DNA from: Bacilli bacterium | GTDB lineage: Bacteria; Bacillota_I; Bacilli_A; RFN20; CAG-826 | Reading direction: 5' to 3' | DNA length: 34,475 bases | Assembly: GCA_024413875.1 (NCBI GenBank) | Contig: JAKSVY010000010.1 | Coordinates: 1 to 34,475 of the forward strand | Shown: positions 26,160-34,174 of the stretch, in pieces | Numbering within the stretch: the stretch's first letter is position 1 | How the letters are laid out: each line of letters starts with the position of its first letter | Translations under genes and position numbers: made by a program | The notes under the pieces: model-generated | The model's input: the letters and a program-made list of their open reading frames with translations, nothing else | Told to the model about the DNA's origin: nothing | Databases searched by the model: none

Positions 26160-26963
26160 CTAAATATCGATTTTATCAATCAGATTAAGATTAAACATTT
26201 TCACAATTTCAAAGCAAATCTTCTCTGAGTCATAAAGAATATCAACTGGGTCATGATAGTCCCCACCAATAATGACTTTAACATTGTAATGTGATGCAAG
26301 TTCCCAGAACTTTAAATATGGATATTTTGGCTCATCATCATATCTCATTTGTGTTTCATGAATGTTATTAGGATTTGATCTATATCCTTTACGGACACCT
26401 TGCATATTTAATTCGATTGGGATGTCACATTCTTCCGCAGCCTGAAGAATTCTTTTGTATTGTTCAATATTCCCTTCTGTCCAAGAGCACATGAAAAAAT
26501 CAGGGTGGCAGATATACTTGACTAAGCCAGATCTTGCACCTTCGATAATTCTATCCGCCATAAGTCTCATATTGGTTGTTTCATCATAATGGAACCAGAC
26601 TAATTTACCATCTTCCATCATTAAATGTTGGCCAAGAATAAAGTATTCAACTTTACCTGAATTAAGAAGTTCTTCATACCACCACTTCATTTCAGAAAGA
26701 TATTCAATTTCATAACCAATATGGATTTCGATTTGGTCTTTATATTTTTCTTTTAAAGCATTGATGGATTCTAGATAGCCAATCATTGTTTCGGTATTTT
26801 GTCTAATACCTTCTTGTGGTCTATCTGGATAAGGAACATGATCAGTAAATCCAAGAACTTTGATTCCTTTTTTAATGGCCGCTAAGACATATTCTTCATC
26901 TGTTCCAACTGCGTGGCCACAGCGATATGTATGAGTGTGATAATTATTTATAAGCTTTTCCAT
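26160..26963 (-). CDS. PHP-domain phosphoesterase (histidinol-phosphatase HisJ-like)
   Basis: A 267-residue metal-dependent hydrolase of the PHP family. Metal-ligand motifs are NNYHTHTYRCGHA (residues 6-18), GFTDHVPYP (about 38-46), Glu in GYEIEYL, ICHPDFF, and GGDYHDP near the C-terminus. Related proteins dephosphorylate histidinol phosphate or act on other phosphoesters. No other his gene is near, so the substrate is open. No Shine-Dalgarno is seen; TATTAT lies 5 nt before the ATG with TTTTCA 16 nt further up, a possible leaderless start. It lies just upstream of the shikimate operon promoter with no clear terminator between. Confidence 0.85.
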   Translation of the reverse strand: MEKLINNYHTHTYRCGHAVGTDEEYVLAAIKKGIKVLGFTDHVPYPDRPQEGIRQNTETMIGYLESINALKEKYKDQIEIHIGYEIEYLSEMKWWYEELLNSGKVEYFILGQHLMMEDGKLVWFHYDETTNMRLMADRIIEGARSGLVKYICHPDFFMCSWTEGNIEQYKRILQAAEECDIPIELNMQGVRKGYRSNPNNIHETQMRYDDEPKYPYLKFWELASHYNVKVIIGGDYHDPVDILYDSEKICFEIVKMFNLNLIDKIDI

Positions 26964-26991
26964 AACAAATAATATTTAATCACTAATAAGT

Positions 26992-27022
26992 GAAAAATAA
27001 AAGAGTCTACTTAGTAGACCCT
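26992..27022 (-). terminator. Terminator after the aminotransferase gene
   Basis: The minus strand reads GGGTCTAC-TAA-GTAGACTC followed by TTTTATTTTT. Confidence 0.88.
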
Positions 27023-27030
27023 TATATTTA

Positions 27031-28257
27031 TTAGTTACCGTTAATGACTTTTCCGATAGCGTCTGCTAATGGGTCAAGTTTGTTATATGGTGTAGAACAG
27101 ATAGCAATTCTTAAATATCTCTTCTTCATTGGAACAACATAGACATTTTGGTTCTTGAGTTCTGCCGCAATCGCTTTAGCGTCACCATGAGTGTCAATTG
27201 TTACAAAGAATCCAGCTTTATATGGAACAGGATCGAGTCCTAATTCTTTAAGTCTATCATAGAAGTGTGAGCCTCTTCTGATAAGCATTTCATTATTGGT
27301 CTTAACTTCATTCTCAAGTTCTTTATCGTTTAAGACTAGTGGAATTGATACAGCGTATGCTTTGTTCGCCATAGACCAAGTTGTACGAATTGTACTTGGG
27401 ATGGATTTCTTAAAGTCATCAATGTCTTCTTTTGATTGTGTAATTGCAAGGATTGCACCAACACGGTATCCATAGATACCGAGAAGCTTAGATGCTGAGA
27501 AAGCAATAAGAATCATAATGTTAGATGAGAATCTATCAATGAGTGAGAAGAACACTCTTGATTTATCATCTCTTTCCATATCAATGTATGCAATATCAAG
27601 AAGTAAGATAACAGGTACTTCTTTAGATAATTCATTAAGATATTTGATTAATTCAACCCATTCTTCACGAGCAAAGCTATAACCAGTTGGGTTTTCGCAT
27701 GGGTCGTTAATAATAATCATTACACGGCCTTCTGACTTATATTGTTCACATTTTTCTTTAATTGATTGAACATGAATTGATTTATCACCATCAAACATTT
27801 GGTAGTAATCGTATTTAGCGCCTTTTTGTTTGATCATAGCTTCGTAGTTTGACCAACCAAGAGATGGAATTAAGACAGTTTTTCCTGCTTCAGCATAGCT
27901 TCGTAAGCCTAAATAGATAGCACCTGTGCCACCCATAGCGTATGCACCGTAGGTTTGGAAATTATCTTTAACTAAATCGTAATATCCTTTAAAAACCCAT
28001 TTCATGACAGCTTCACGGTATTCACGTGGTCCTTGGCATGATGGATATGTTTTGTTTTCATCTAAAATAGTAAGTTCATCAATGTACTTACTTGTGGTCT
28101 TTGGAACAGCAAGCCTTCCCTCTTCATCGTAAAGGGAACCAATTGATGAATTAATAACATCAATTCCACATTCCATTTTAGCGCGTGCTTCAGCGTTGAT
28201 TTGGAGGATAACATCATCTCCTTCATTAATAAATGCGTCATTTGATAATAATTTCAT
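27031..28257 (-). CDS. Pyridoxal-phosphate aminotransferase, class I (aspartate/aromatic type)
   Basis: A 408-residue fold-type I aminotransferase from MKLLSNDAF. The frame opens earlier (28314), but GGAGGT sits 7 nt before the ATG at 28257 and decides the start. Motifs: GGTGAIYLGLRSYAEAG (cofactor phosphate site), the aromatic stacking region SLGWSNYEAM, NDPCENPTGYSF, DIAYIDM, the PLP lysine in AFSASKLLGIYGYRVG, and the substrate Arg in KRYLRIAICS. The resemblance around GWSNYEAM and the Lys site is to the AspC/TyrB group. With the shikimate operon nearby it could convert 4-hydroxyphenylpyruvate to tyrosine; this is inference. Confidence 0.88.
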   Translation of the reverse strand: MKLLSNDAFINEGDDVILQINAEARAKMECGIDVINSSIGSLYDEEGRLAVPKTTSKYIDELTILDENKTYPSCQGPREYREAVMKWVFKGYYDLVKDNFQTYGAYAMGGTGAIYLGLRSYAEAGKTVLIPSLGWSNYEAMIKQKGAKYDYYQMFDGDKSIHVQSIKEKCEQYKSEGRVMIIINDPCENPTGYSFAREEWVELIKYLNELSKEVPVILLLDIAYIDMERDDKSRVFFSLIDRFSSNIMILIAFSASKLLGIYGYRVGAILAITQSKEDIDDFKKSIPSTIRTTWSMANKAYAVSIPLVLNDKELENEVKTNNEMLIRRGSHFYDRLKELGLDPVPYKAGFFVTIDTHGDAKAIAAELKNQNVYVVPMKKRYLRIAICSTPYNKLDPLADAIGKVINGN

Positions 28258-28295
28258 AATAGTACCTCCAAAAAATCCTAAATAATTATGAAAGC

Positions 28296-28308
28296 ATTTG
28301 CGGCAAAT
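28296..28308. promoter_or_regulatory. Perfect 13-bp palindrome upstream of the aminotransferase gene
   Basis: ATTTGC-G-GCAAAT lies about 40 bp upstream of the start at 28257, within the likely promoter or leader region. It could be an operator. No repressor is identified. Confidence 0.3.
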
Positions 28309-28348
28309 TTCCACAATTATCTATATTTTATATAGTTATCAATGCTAA

Positions 28349-28840
28349 CTATTTGATTTGATATTCGTAAACATAGTCATCCATATAGAATCCATTTCCG
28401 ATATTGATGGTTTCTGATGACTCTCTTGTAAAACCAACATGTTCATAAACATTGATAGCAAGATCATTATGTTTATTTACATTTAATTTAATTGATTTGT
28501 AATTATGCTTATAACAAAGAGCTCTGATCATATTGAAGATTACTTTAAAGTTACCTTGTCCACGATATTCTTCTTTGATATAACATTTAGAAATATAAAG
28601 AAACGCTGGTCGATATTGCAAAGCAATAAAACCAATATTCTGTTCTTCGTTATTGATTAAATAATAAACAAATCCTTCACTGATATTGTTCTTAATAGCC
28701 TTTTTAGATAGGAATTTATCAACCATATAATTAGTTTGTTCTTCGCCTAAAAGAGTTTTATAGTAACCACCAAAAACTTCATTACCTAAAGAGGCAACGT
28801 TTCTAATATCAGAAGAAGAATTTACTAACTTAATATGCAT
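28349..28840 (-). CDS. GNAT-family N-acetyltransferase
   Basis: A 163-residue single-domain acetyl-CoA-dependent acyltransferase. Motif A, the cofactor pyrophosphate loop, is EEYRGQGNFKVIFNMI (about 90-105). The C-terminal NKHNDLAINVYEHVGF is the usual motif B with its conserved Asn and Tyr. The acceptor is unknown. The start codon lies 6 nt after a perfect TATAAT and no Shine-Dalgarno exists, so the mRNA is expected to be leaderless. Confidence 0.87.
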   Translation of the reverse strand: MHIKLVNSSSDIRNVASLGNEVFGGYYKTLLGEEQTNYMVDKFLSKKAIKNNISEGFVYYLINNEEQNIGFIALQYRPAFLYISKCYIKEEYRGQGNFKVIFNMIRALCYKHNYKSIKLNVNKHNDLAINVYEHVGFTRESSETINIGNGFYMDDYVYEYQIK

Positions 28841-28846
28841 ATTTTT

Positions 28847-28875
28847 ATTATAAAGTTTTTAATCTCTGTTCTCAA
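28847..28875 (-). promoter_or_regulatory. Promoter placed for a leaderless mRNA (GNAT gene)
   Basis: The minus strand shows TTGAGA (28875-28870), a 17-nt spacer and TATAAT (28852-28847), then 6 nt to the ATG. The boxes match the valS promoter base for base, but there a long leader follows. Confidence 0.78.
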
Positions 28876-28934
28876 TGACTAATCATATTTATTTACTATT
28901 ATGCTTATTTATTTAATGTAGATAGTATTTAAGT

Positions 28935-28961
28935 AAAGAAAAGCGCATCAATTGATGCACC
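28935..28961 (-). terminator. Terminator after the ADP-ribosylglycohydrolase gene
   Basis: On the minus strand the palindrome GCATCAATTGATGC is followed by GCTTTTCTTT, 6 nt beyond the stop. Confidence 0.8.
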
Positions 28962-28966
28962 TTCAA

Positions 28967-29764
28967 TTAATTAGTCTTTAATAATTTTTTACCGTAGGTG
29001 TGTTCAAAGTCATCTAGTACTTCAAGCATTGAATTAGGTATTCTTTCTCTAAATGCCTTTTCAATATCTTGTGGCACTCCATAATATGCTTCTGCCACTG
29101 CACAGCTTATAGCTGCAGTTGTATCACAATCTCCACCAATAGAAATTGTTGTTCTTAAGCAATCTTCAAAATCTTTTGAGATAAGGAAGCAATATAATGC
29201 TTGTGGCACTGTTACTTGGCAGATCTCTTTAGCATGTTCATACGATGCTCTTAACTCTTCATAATCAAAATCGATATCGTAATTTTGCTCAATGTATTTT
29301 TTAATAAACTCTTTATCTTTACCTGTTCTAGCATAGTAAATGCACATTGCTGTTACTTCAGCACCTAATATACCTTCTGGGTGATTATGAGTAACCTCAG
29401 TTACAGCCTTGCTGTATTTAATTACTTCTTGCTCATTTTTAGCAACCCATCCGATTGCGCCAATTCTCATCGCGGATCCATTCCCGCATGAGTTATATGG
29501 CTTCCTATCATTTCCAAGTACCCAAGAATAGAAATTTCCTCCATATCCAGCATTTGGGAATTTTCTTCCCCATTTTTTAAATGTGTTAATTATTTCTGTT
29601 TTGTTATTTAAATAATCTTTATTACACATATCCGCTACTGCGATACTCATTACAGAATCATCAGTAATTACGCTTTTTCTACTAAGAAGCGGAAATTCTT
29701 TTGTTTTAATATTGTTAAATTCGTAAACTGAACCGCAAATATCACCTATTAATGCACCAATCAT
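28967..29764 (-). CDS. ADP-ribosylglycohydrolase (DraG/ARH family)
   Basis: A 265-residue helical hydrolase that removes ADP-ribose from proteins or small molecules, using two Mg ions. Signatures are GALIGDICGSVYEF (residues 3-16), ITDDSVMSIAVAD (metal-ligand Thr-Asp-Asp, about 33-45), NGSAMRIGAIGW, THNHPEGILGAEV, and GGDCDTTAAISCAVAEAYYG (second metal set). All key acidic residues are present, so it should be active. GGAGG lies 7 nt before the ATG, so this gene uses ordinary initiation. The substrate is unknown, and no ADP-ribosyltransferase is seen in the window. Confidence 0.92.
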   Translation of the reverse strand: MIGALIGDICGSVYEFNNIKTKEFPLLSRKSVITDDSVMSIAVADMCNKDYLNNKTEIINTFKKWGRKFPNAGYGGNFYSWVLGNDRKPYNSCGNGSAMRIGAIGWVAKNEQEVIKYSKAVTEVTHNHPEGILGAEVTAMCIYYARTGKDKEFIKKYIEQNYDIDFDYEELRASYEHAKEICQVTVPQALYCFLISKDFEDCLRTTISIGGDCDTTAAISCAVAEAYYGVPQDIEKAFRERIPNSMLEVLDDFEHTYGKKLLKTN

Positions 29765-29852
29765 ACAATTTCCTCCTTTAAGTTCATGGTTTATTATATA
29801 TGCTTTTTTGTTAATATTTCCTGAACATCTCGCGAAATAACAAATTTGTAAA

Positions 29853-29876
29853 GAAAAAGTCCATTAAGGACTTAAT
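29853..29876 (-). terminator. Terminator overlapping the end of the two-TM protein gene
   Basis: The minus strand reads AAGTCC-TTAAT-GGACTT followed by TTTCTTT. The stem begins at the TAA stop of the gene ending at 29872. Confidence 0.78.
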
Positions 29877-30267
29877 TTCTTGGTTTATCTTCAAGGATGG
29901 TTATTTCAACTTCCATGTTAATAAGTTTTTGTCTATTACAGAAATAGATAAGAATCATTGCAAGGCCTAATGGGATAAGGCCAAGTAACGCCCATAAGGT
30001 AAACACAATACCTACAACTGTGTCGATAAGGAAGAGGATAGCTAGTATTAAAATAGAGACCTTAATTGTCTTTTTAAATTTTTTATATTTTTCAGAGAGT
30101 TCTTCTAATGCGATTTCATCTTTAGATCTTTGGACAGTGTTCTCTATAACGGTGTCTAAATCTAATTGAACAAGCATTTCACGTAATTCTTCTACTCTTT
30201 GAACATCAAATGGATCTTTAGAATCGCGTTTTAAAACAATCTCATCAACAATTTCTTGTCTTGTCAT
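29872..30267 (-). CDS. Small membrane protein of unknown function with coiled-coil N-terminus
   Basis: A 131-residue protein. The first 70 residues are charged and helical (RVEELREMLVQLDLDTVI, DEIALEELSEKYKKFKK). Two closely spaced transmembrane helices follow (VSILILAILFLIDTVVGIVF and TLWALLGLIPLGLAMILIYF, about 70-110), and the tail is short and polar. No family is recognised. AGGTGA sits 5 nt before the ATG. It follows the upstream gene by 12 nt, so the two form a small operon. Confidence 0.65.
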   Translation of the reverse strand: MTRQEIVDEIVLKRDSKDPFDVQRVEELREMLVQLDLDTVIENTVQRSKDEIALEELSEKYKKFKKTIKVSILILAILFLIDTVVGIVFTLWALLGLIPLGLAMILIYFCNRQKLINMEVEITILEDKPRN

Positions 30268-30279
30268 AATTCACCTAAA

Positions 30280-30849
30280 TTAAAGATTATCTGGATATGG
30301 TTCGAAGATATCCATATCTTCTAATTCGCTAGCAGGAAGTGGTTTATACTTCTTTTCTTCAACTTTGAGTTCATCTTCAGTGAGTAAGTTATCAATAACA
30401 ACAACGTTACTAACAAGTTTACGTAAGTATTTACCTACTTTACGTTGAATCTTGCCAGCGTCTGCACTTAATAAATTAATTGGGACTGAAAATGAGTTAG
30501 TTCCACCATCAGCAAATTCGATTTTGACAACTGTTGGCTTACCAGCTTCATATTGAGCGCTTGGTTCGTTACCAAGATCTTTAATGTGCTTTGTAAGTCT
30601 TGTGAAGTACCAATCAAATTCTGCTTGAGAGAAACCTGTTTGAGAAACACTGTATTCAAGAAGAATGTTCTTTGTGTCTCTCGCAAAATCTTCACTCATA
30701 GAATCATAGTAGTTTTCTGTTCCTTGAGCGATGTGTGAATACTTTAGGCCATTTTGGTTGATGTTTAGAATATCGCTGTAGTGAGTGACCTTCTCAGCTG
30801 CAGGATATTCTCCGAATACGACGGAAATTTCTTTAATACCATTAATCAT
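30280..30849 (-). CDS. Unknown soluble protein of about 189 residues
   Basis: From MINGIKEISVVF onward the chain mixes strands and helices, with an acidic C-terminal tail (LPASELEDMDIFEPYPD). It has no signal peptide, membrane helix or known motif. A longer frame starts at 30876, but the first ATG lies between a TTTACA and a GATAAT box, while the ATG at 30849 is exactly 6 nt past the -10, so the shorter, leaderless start is preferred. It is cotranscribed with the small membrane protein 12 nt downstream. Confidence 0.6.
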   Translation of the reverse strand: MINGIKEISVVFGEYPAAEKVTHYSDILNINQNGLKYSHIAQGTENYYDSMSEDFARDTKNILLEYSVSQTGFSQAEFDWYFTRLTKHIKDLGNEPSAQYEAGKPTVVKIEFADGGTNSFSVPINLLSADAGKIQRKVGKYLRKLVSNVVVIDNLLTEDELKVEEKKYKPLPASELEDMDIFEPYPDNL

Positions 30850-30855
30850 AGTTCT

Positions 30856-30884
30856 ATTATCTAACAATATATTCATATTGTAAA
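30856..30884 (-). promoter_or_regulatory. Promoter placed for a leaderless mRNA (gene starting at 30849)
   Basis: The minus strand shows TTTACA (30884-30879), a 17-nt spacer and GATAAT (30861-30856), then 6 nt to the ATG. Confidence 0.6.
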
Positions 30885-30903
30885 TAAAATCTTAATAAAG
30901 TTT

Positions 30904-31404
30904 TTAAACTTCTAATTTTGAATATATTCTTAGACCTCTCCTTTCTATCTCTGAAATACTTTTCTTATCTAAAACTTCATTATCAAAAACAGATACACTT
31001 ATAACCTTATGAGTTGCTTTTTCTAAGATTCTTTTAATCTCAACTTCATTTGCACTTCCAAAAATTACAAAAGAAAGTTCGCTATTAACTTTTGCATTTC
31101 CTTCGAAGTAATCGCCAGTTATCAAAGCATGCTCAACTTCTAAACCTTGTAAGCAATCTTCTAAGATATTTCTTAATTCTAGAAGTGAATACACTCCATG
31201 ATTCTTATCATAGACCACTTCACTTTTTAAAGTATGATTGATGATATGTTCACAAAGTAGATCCATTACCCAGTTTGGAGGTACTCTACTTCCTGTTTCA
31301 TAATTTTCAATCGTTCTTTTTGGAATACCTAAAAGAGCGCTTAGCTCAGCTTGGCTAAGTCCACTTTTCTCTCTAATAAGCTTAAGATTCGATATTTCTC
31401 CCAT
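30904..31404 (-). CDS. XRE-type helix-turn-helix protein with a degenerate nucleotidyltransferase-like tail
   Basis: A 166-residue protein. Residues about 5-60 form a lambda-Cro-like HTH (LKLIREKSGLSQAELSALLGIPKRTIENYETGSRVPP). Residues about 85-166 look like a minimal nucleotidyltransferase fold: a strand then GDYFEGNAKVNSELSFVIFG lines up with the GS-(Y)-x-x-G-x-A-x-x-x-S-D-x-D-L-x-V pattern of MNT proteins. Here GS has become GD and the two catalytic Asp positions read Glu and Ser, so activity is unlikely. It may be a DNA-binding regulator. No partner toxin gene is adjacent; its neighbours are an antiporter and an unknown gene. GATAAT lies 8 nt before the ATG. Confidence 0.75.
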   Translation of the reverse strand: MGEISNLKLIREKSGLSQAELSALLGIPKRTIENYETGSRVPPNWVMDLLCEHIINHTLKSEVVYDKNHGVYSLLELRNILEDCLQGLEVEHALITGDYFEGNAKVNSELSFVIFGSANEVEIKRILEKATHKVISVSVFDNEVLDKKSISEIERRGLRIYSKLEV

Positions 31405-31412
31405 TGCTTTAG

Positions 31413-31441
31413 ATTATCACTCATTGGGTGGTAAAAAGCAA
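31413..31441 (-). promoter_or_regulatory. Promoter placed for a leaderless or near-leaderless mRNA (HTH gene)
   Basis: The minus strand shows TTGCTT (31441-31436), a 17-nt spacer and GATAAT (31418-31413), then 8 nt to the ATG. The -35 abuts the stop codon of the antiporter gene. Confidence 0.55.
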
Positions 31442-32641
31442 TTAAATATTTTCAATTGGTTTTGTTAATAATTTTTTCTTCAAAGTATCCATAAGGATAG
31501 CGCCTAGTGGAGCGGATATTAAAATTGCAACAACGGCAGCGGTTAAAACTAAGTTTCCACATGATAAGCCTTCTGATAAAGCAATCGCTCCAATAGAAGC
31601 TTGAACAGTTGCTTTTGGTAAATATGAGATAGCGATATAGATCTTTTCTTTAAATGAATATTCAGTCTTAATAACACATACGATTACTCCAATTGTTCTA
31701 AAGAGTAATCCAATAAATAATAGACCTACAATAATTGGCCCATCTTTAGTGAAAGCATACTTAATATCTACCGCGCTTCCCACTAACGCGAATAAAAGAA
31801 TTTCAAAACCATTCCATAATGAATTATAGGCTGGTTTAATTTCCTTTGCTTCATTAGGTAAAAACTTAAGTAAGGCTATACCAATAACAATTATCCCTAA
31901 AAGGGATGATATAGAAAAATATGGTTTAATTAGGTTTTCAATACCTACCATTAAGAAGGATACACCTAATACCACTATAACCTTAACCACAGTTGGTAAC
32001 TTTATATATTTAAATAATAAGATAATAAGAACTGCAAATATTGCTCCTAGTGCAATTCCTGAAATAATAGAAATTGGAATCATGGCAATAGATAAACCAT
32101 CAAATGAATTTGTCGCGACAACACCTTTAAAAGCATAGAACAATACAATAACAAAAATATCATCTGCACTACTTCCTGCCATAATTAGTTCTGCAACATG
32201 GTGATTAGATGAATAGCCTTCTTCTTGTAGTTTAATCATTCTTGGAACGACAACGGCTGGTGAAACTGCTGCTAATACGGATCCAAGAAGTAATGCTTCT
32301 GTTATTGATACTCCAAGTAATAACGGTCCAAAAGTTGTAATTCCTGCAATCTCAAAAACTGCTGGTAAAAAACACATCAAAATTGCGGGTCTTCCAATCT
32401 TTTTTAAAACACCTAAATCAAGAGATAATCCACTTCTGGTTAAAATGATAATCAATGCGATTTGGCGAAGATAAGATGAAATAGATAAAAGGGTTGGATC
32501 AACAATATTTAATAAAGATGGTCCAATTAAGATTCCGAGAATTAAATACCAAATTAGTTTTGGCAAACGAATTTTTTCAATTAAATATCCACCTAAAAAT
32601 CCGAAGGCAAATATTAATCCAAGAGATAAGAATGTGTTCAT
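31442..32641 (-). CDS. Cation/proton antiporter (CPA family), fluoride-riboswitch controlled
   Basis: A 399-residue inner-membrane transporter with about 11-12 hydrophobic helices, from MNTFLSLGLIFAFGFLGGYL. Family features are the GILIGPSLLN turn after the second helix, SAVSPAVVVPRMI in a discontinuous helix, and SSADDIFVIVLFYAF with the paired Asp typical of electrogenic Na+/H+ exchangers. The frame opens at 32659, but AAAGGAAG lies just before the ATG at 32641, and the longer start would fall within the leader. A fluoride aptamer and its terminator stand directly upstream. Na+/H+ antiporters are among the known fluoride-riboswitch gene families, so a role in fluoride or ion stress is likely. 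Confidence 0.88.
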   Translation of the reverse strand: MNTFLSLGLIFAFGFLGGYLIEKIRLPKLIWYLILGILIGPSLLNIVDPTLLSISSYLRQIALIIILTRSGLSLDLGVLKKIGRPAILMCFLPAVFEIAGITTFGPLLLGVSITEALLLGSVLAAVSPAVVVPRMIKLQEEGYSSNHHVAELIMAGSSADDIFVIVLFYAFKGVVATNSFDGLSIAMIPISIISGIALGAIFAVLIILLFKYIKLPTVVKVIVVLGVSFLMVGIENLIKPYFSISSLLGIIVIGIALLKFLPNEAKEIKPAYNSLWNGFEILLFALVGSAVDIKYAFTKDGPIIVGLLFIGLLFRTIGVIVCVIKTEYSFKEKIYIAISYLPKATVQASIGAIALSEGLSCGNLVLTAAVVAILISAPLGAILMDTLKKKLLTKPIENI

Positions 32642-32664
32642 AACTTCCTTTCTGACCACAAAAT

Positions 32665-32750
32665 AAAAACTGATGGTCTAAAAGATTCTAGACGTCATCA
32701 GCTTATCGCGGTTTAGTGTTTATAGCACAAGGAAGATCATCATTTCCTGT
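32665..32750 (-). promoter_or_regulatory. Fluoride riboswitch (crcB motif) with expression-platform terminator
   Basis: Reading the minus strand, P1 is AGGAA ... TTCCT with loop ATGATGATC (about 32730-32748). An accessory GTG/CAC hairpin follows. Then come the conserved TAAACCGC (about 32708-32715) and GCTGATGACGTCTAG (about 32688-32702). Loop GAUG can pair with CGUC, the same pseudoknot position as GAGG/CCUC in the well-known Thermotoga aptamer. The 3' part doubles as terminator: CTGATG..GTCTA with TAGAC.CATCAG, then TTTTTATTTT (32665-32701). Fluoride binding should therefore favour antiporter expression. No clear promoter fits in the 4 nt to the serpin stop; it is either inside the serpin end or read-through. 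Confidence 0.85.
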
Positions 32751-32754
32751 TTAT

Positions 32755-34065
32755 TTAGATTGTTTGAACCACTCCGGTAAAAAGTGGACCTCCACATGAT
32801 AATACATAGCCAAACGATCTATCAACAACAAATGTATCGTATACGTATTCATATTCTGGTCCAGTAGATGTCGCAATGTCCATTGACACTACTGTGATAG
32901 CCGCACCTTCAACACCTGTTTTATTAACATTAAGTTTTGTCACATGTCTTATATCATTCACAAATAAAGGCCAATCTGAAGTGTTAGAGAAATCTGCTTT
33001 CTTTTTATCAAAAGCCTTTTCGATTCCAAAACCTTCTTTTAGAACGTTCTTTAAAGAATCATTATAAGAAGCTTCAAATTCCGGAAAACAGCAATCAGTG
33101 AAATACATTTCCTTTTTCTCTTCATCGACTGTAATGTATTTTCTTGCCATGCATTCCGTAATAGTTTCTTTAGTGAATACTTCACTCAGTGAATAGCCAG
33201 CGTTTGGTACGACAAAAGTTAGTTTTGCACCAGAATTAGTCCTAGTATAAAAAGAACGATATTTATCCTCTTTAACTACTTTTCCTGAACAAGAATATCC
33301 TTTTAAGAGTTTGATAGATTTAGTTGATAAATCTTCCATAGTGAACTCATATTCTTTAGATGTGAAAGATAAATCTTTTCCACGTTCATCCCAAGTGTCT
33401 TTAAAATACAAAGTATTTAAAAGCACTACCAAAGTGGCGACATTTAATTCTAAATCTTGATCAATCAAACCATTAGTTTGTCTTTTTATAAAATCACGAA
33501 TTAAACTATTCGCTTTTTTATTCTCTTTTTCAAAATCAACTTGGAATGAATATGAGTAATATAATTCAGATAGTACCTTAATTAATTTTTCTTTGATTGA
33601 AGAACCTTTTTGGAACCAAATAGAGTTAGTGAGTTTGATACCACCATGAGTTTCGAGTTTACCAAATGAATTACGATGAGTAAAATCAACATTCATGCTA
33701 TTTACGAAATATTGAATATTATTTGTTAATTCTTCATAAGTTAAATCTAAAGCATCAAGAATTTCTTGTCTTGTTTCGCCATCCGATGATTCAACAGTCA
33801 TAGCAAGCGCCACAAAAACGGATACAGGTGATACTGCGTAATTAGATGTATTGTTTTTATCTTTTAATGTAGCCTCAGTGAATTTTGCACTAAAATTATT
33901 AACCTTATTTAAAAAAGTATTATAGTTAGCAGGCTGCGTGACATTTTCCTTAACAGGTTCTCCTAACATCGCTTTCTTTAGACCATTACTTAAACCACTG
34001 GTGGCCTTGCATCCAGTCAAAACTAGTATTGGTAAAGTTGATAAAGTAATCCATTTATTCTTCAT
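32755..34065 (-). CDS. Serpin-family protease inhibitor, lipoprotein
   Basis: The preferred start MKNKWITLSTLPILVLTGC gives a lipoprotein signal with Cys19 as lipid anchor, so the inhibitor is tethered outside the membrane. The frame opens 5 codons earlier at 34080, but TATTAT ends 6 nt before the ATG at 34065. The 436-residue chain has serpin marks: YAVSPVSVFVALAMTVESS, LLNTLYFKDTW, and the C-terminal FVVDRSFGYVLSCGGPLFTG. The reactive loop hinge GVEGAAITVVSMDIATSTG is small-residue rich as in inhibitory serpins. By standard counting P1 is about Ala and P1' Thr, suggesting elastase-like targets (inference). Serpins are uncommon in bacteria. Confidence 0.92.
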   Translation of the reverse strand: MKNKWITLSTLPILVLTGCKATSGLSNGLKKAMLGEPVKENVTQPANYNTFLNKVNNFSAKFTEATLKDKNNTSNYAVSPVSVFVALAMTVESSDGETRQEILDALDLTYEELTNNIQYFVNSMNVDFTHRNSFGKLETHGGIKLTNSIWFQKGSSIKEKLIKVLSELYYSYSFQVDFEKENKKANSLIRDFIKRQTNGLIDQDLELNVATLVVLLNTLYFKDTWDERGKDLSFTSKEYEFTMEDLSTKSIKLLKGYSCSGKVVKEDKYRSFYTRTNSGAKLTFVVPNAGYSLSEVFTKETITECMARKYITVDEEKKEMYFTDCCFPEFEASYNDSLKNVLKEGFGIEKAFDKKKADFSNTSDWPLFVNDIRHVTKLNVNKTGVEGAAITVVSMDIATSTGPEYEYVYDTFVVDRSFGYVLSCGGPLFTGVVQTI

Positions 34066-34174
34066 ATTTAAATAATACATCTTTTTTTCTTTTTAGTTAC
34101 TAAAATATTTTGCTAGTGTTGCTTTGTATATAATTTCTCATTTTATTTTTTGAAAACAAATATTTATATTTAAT

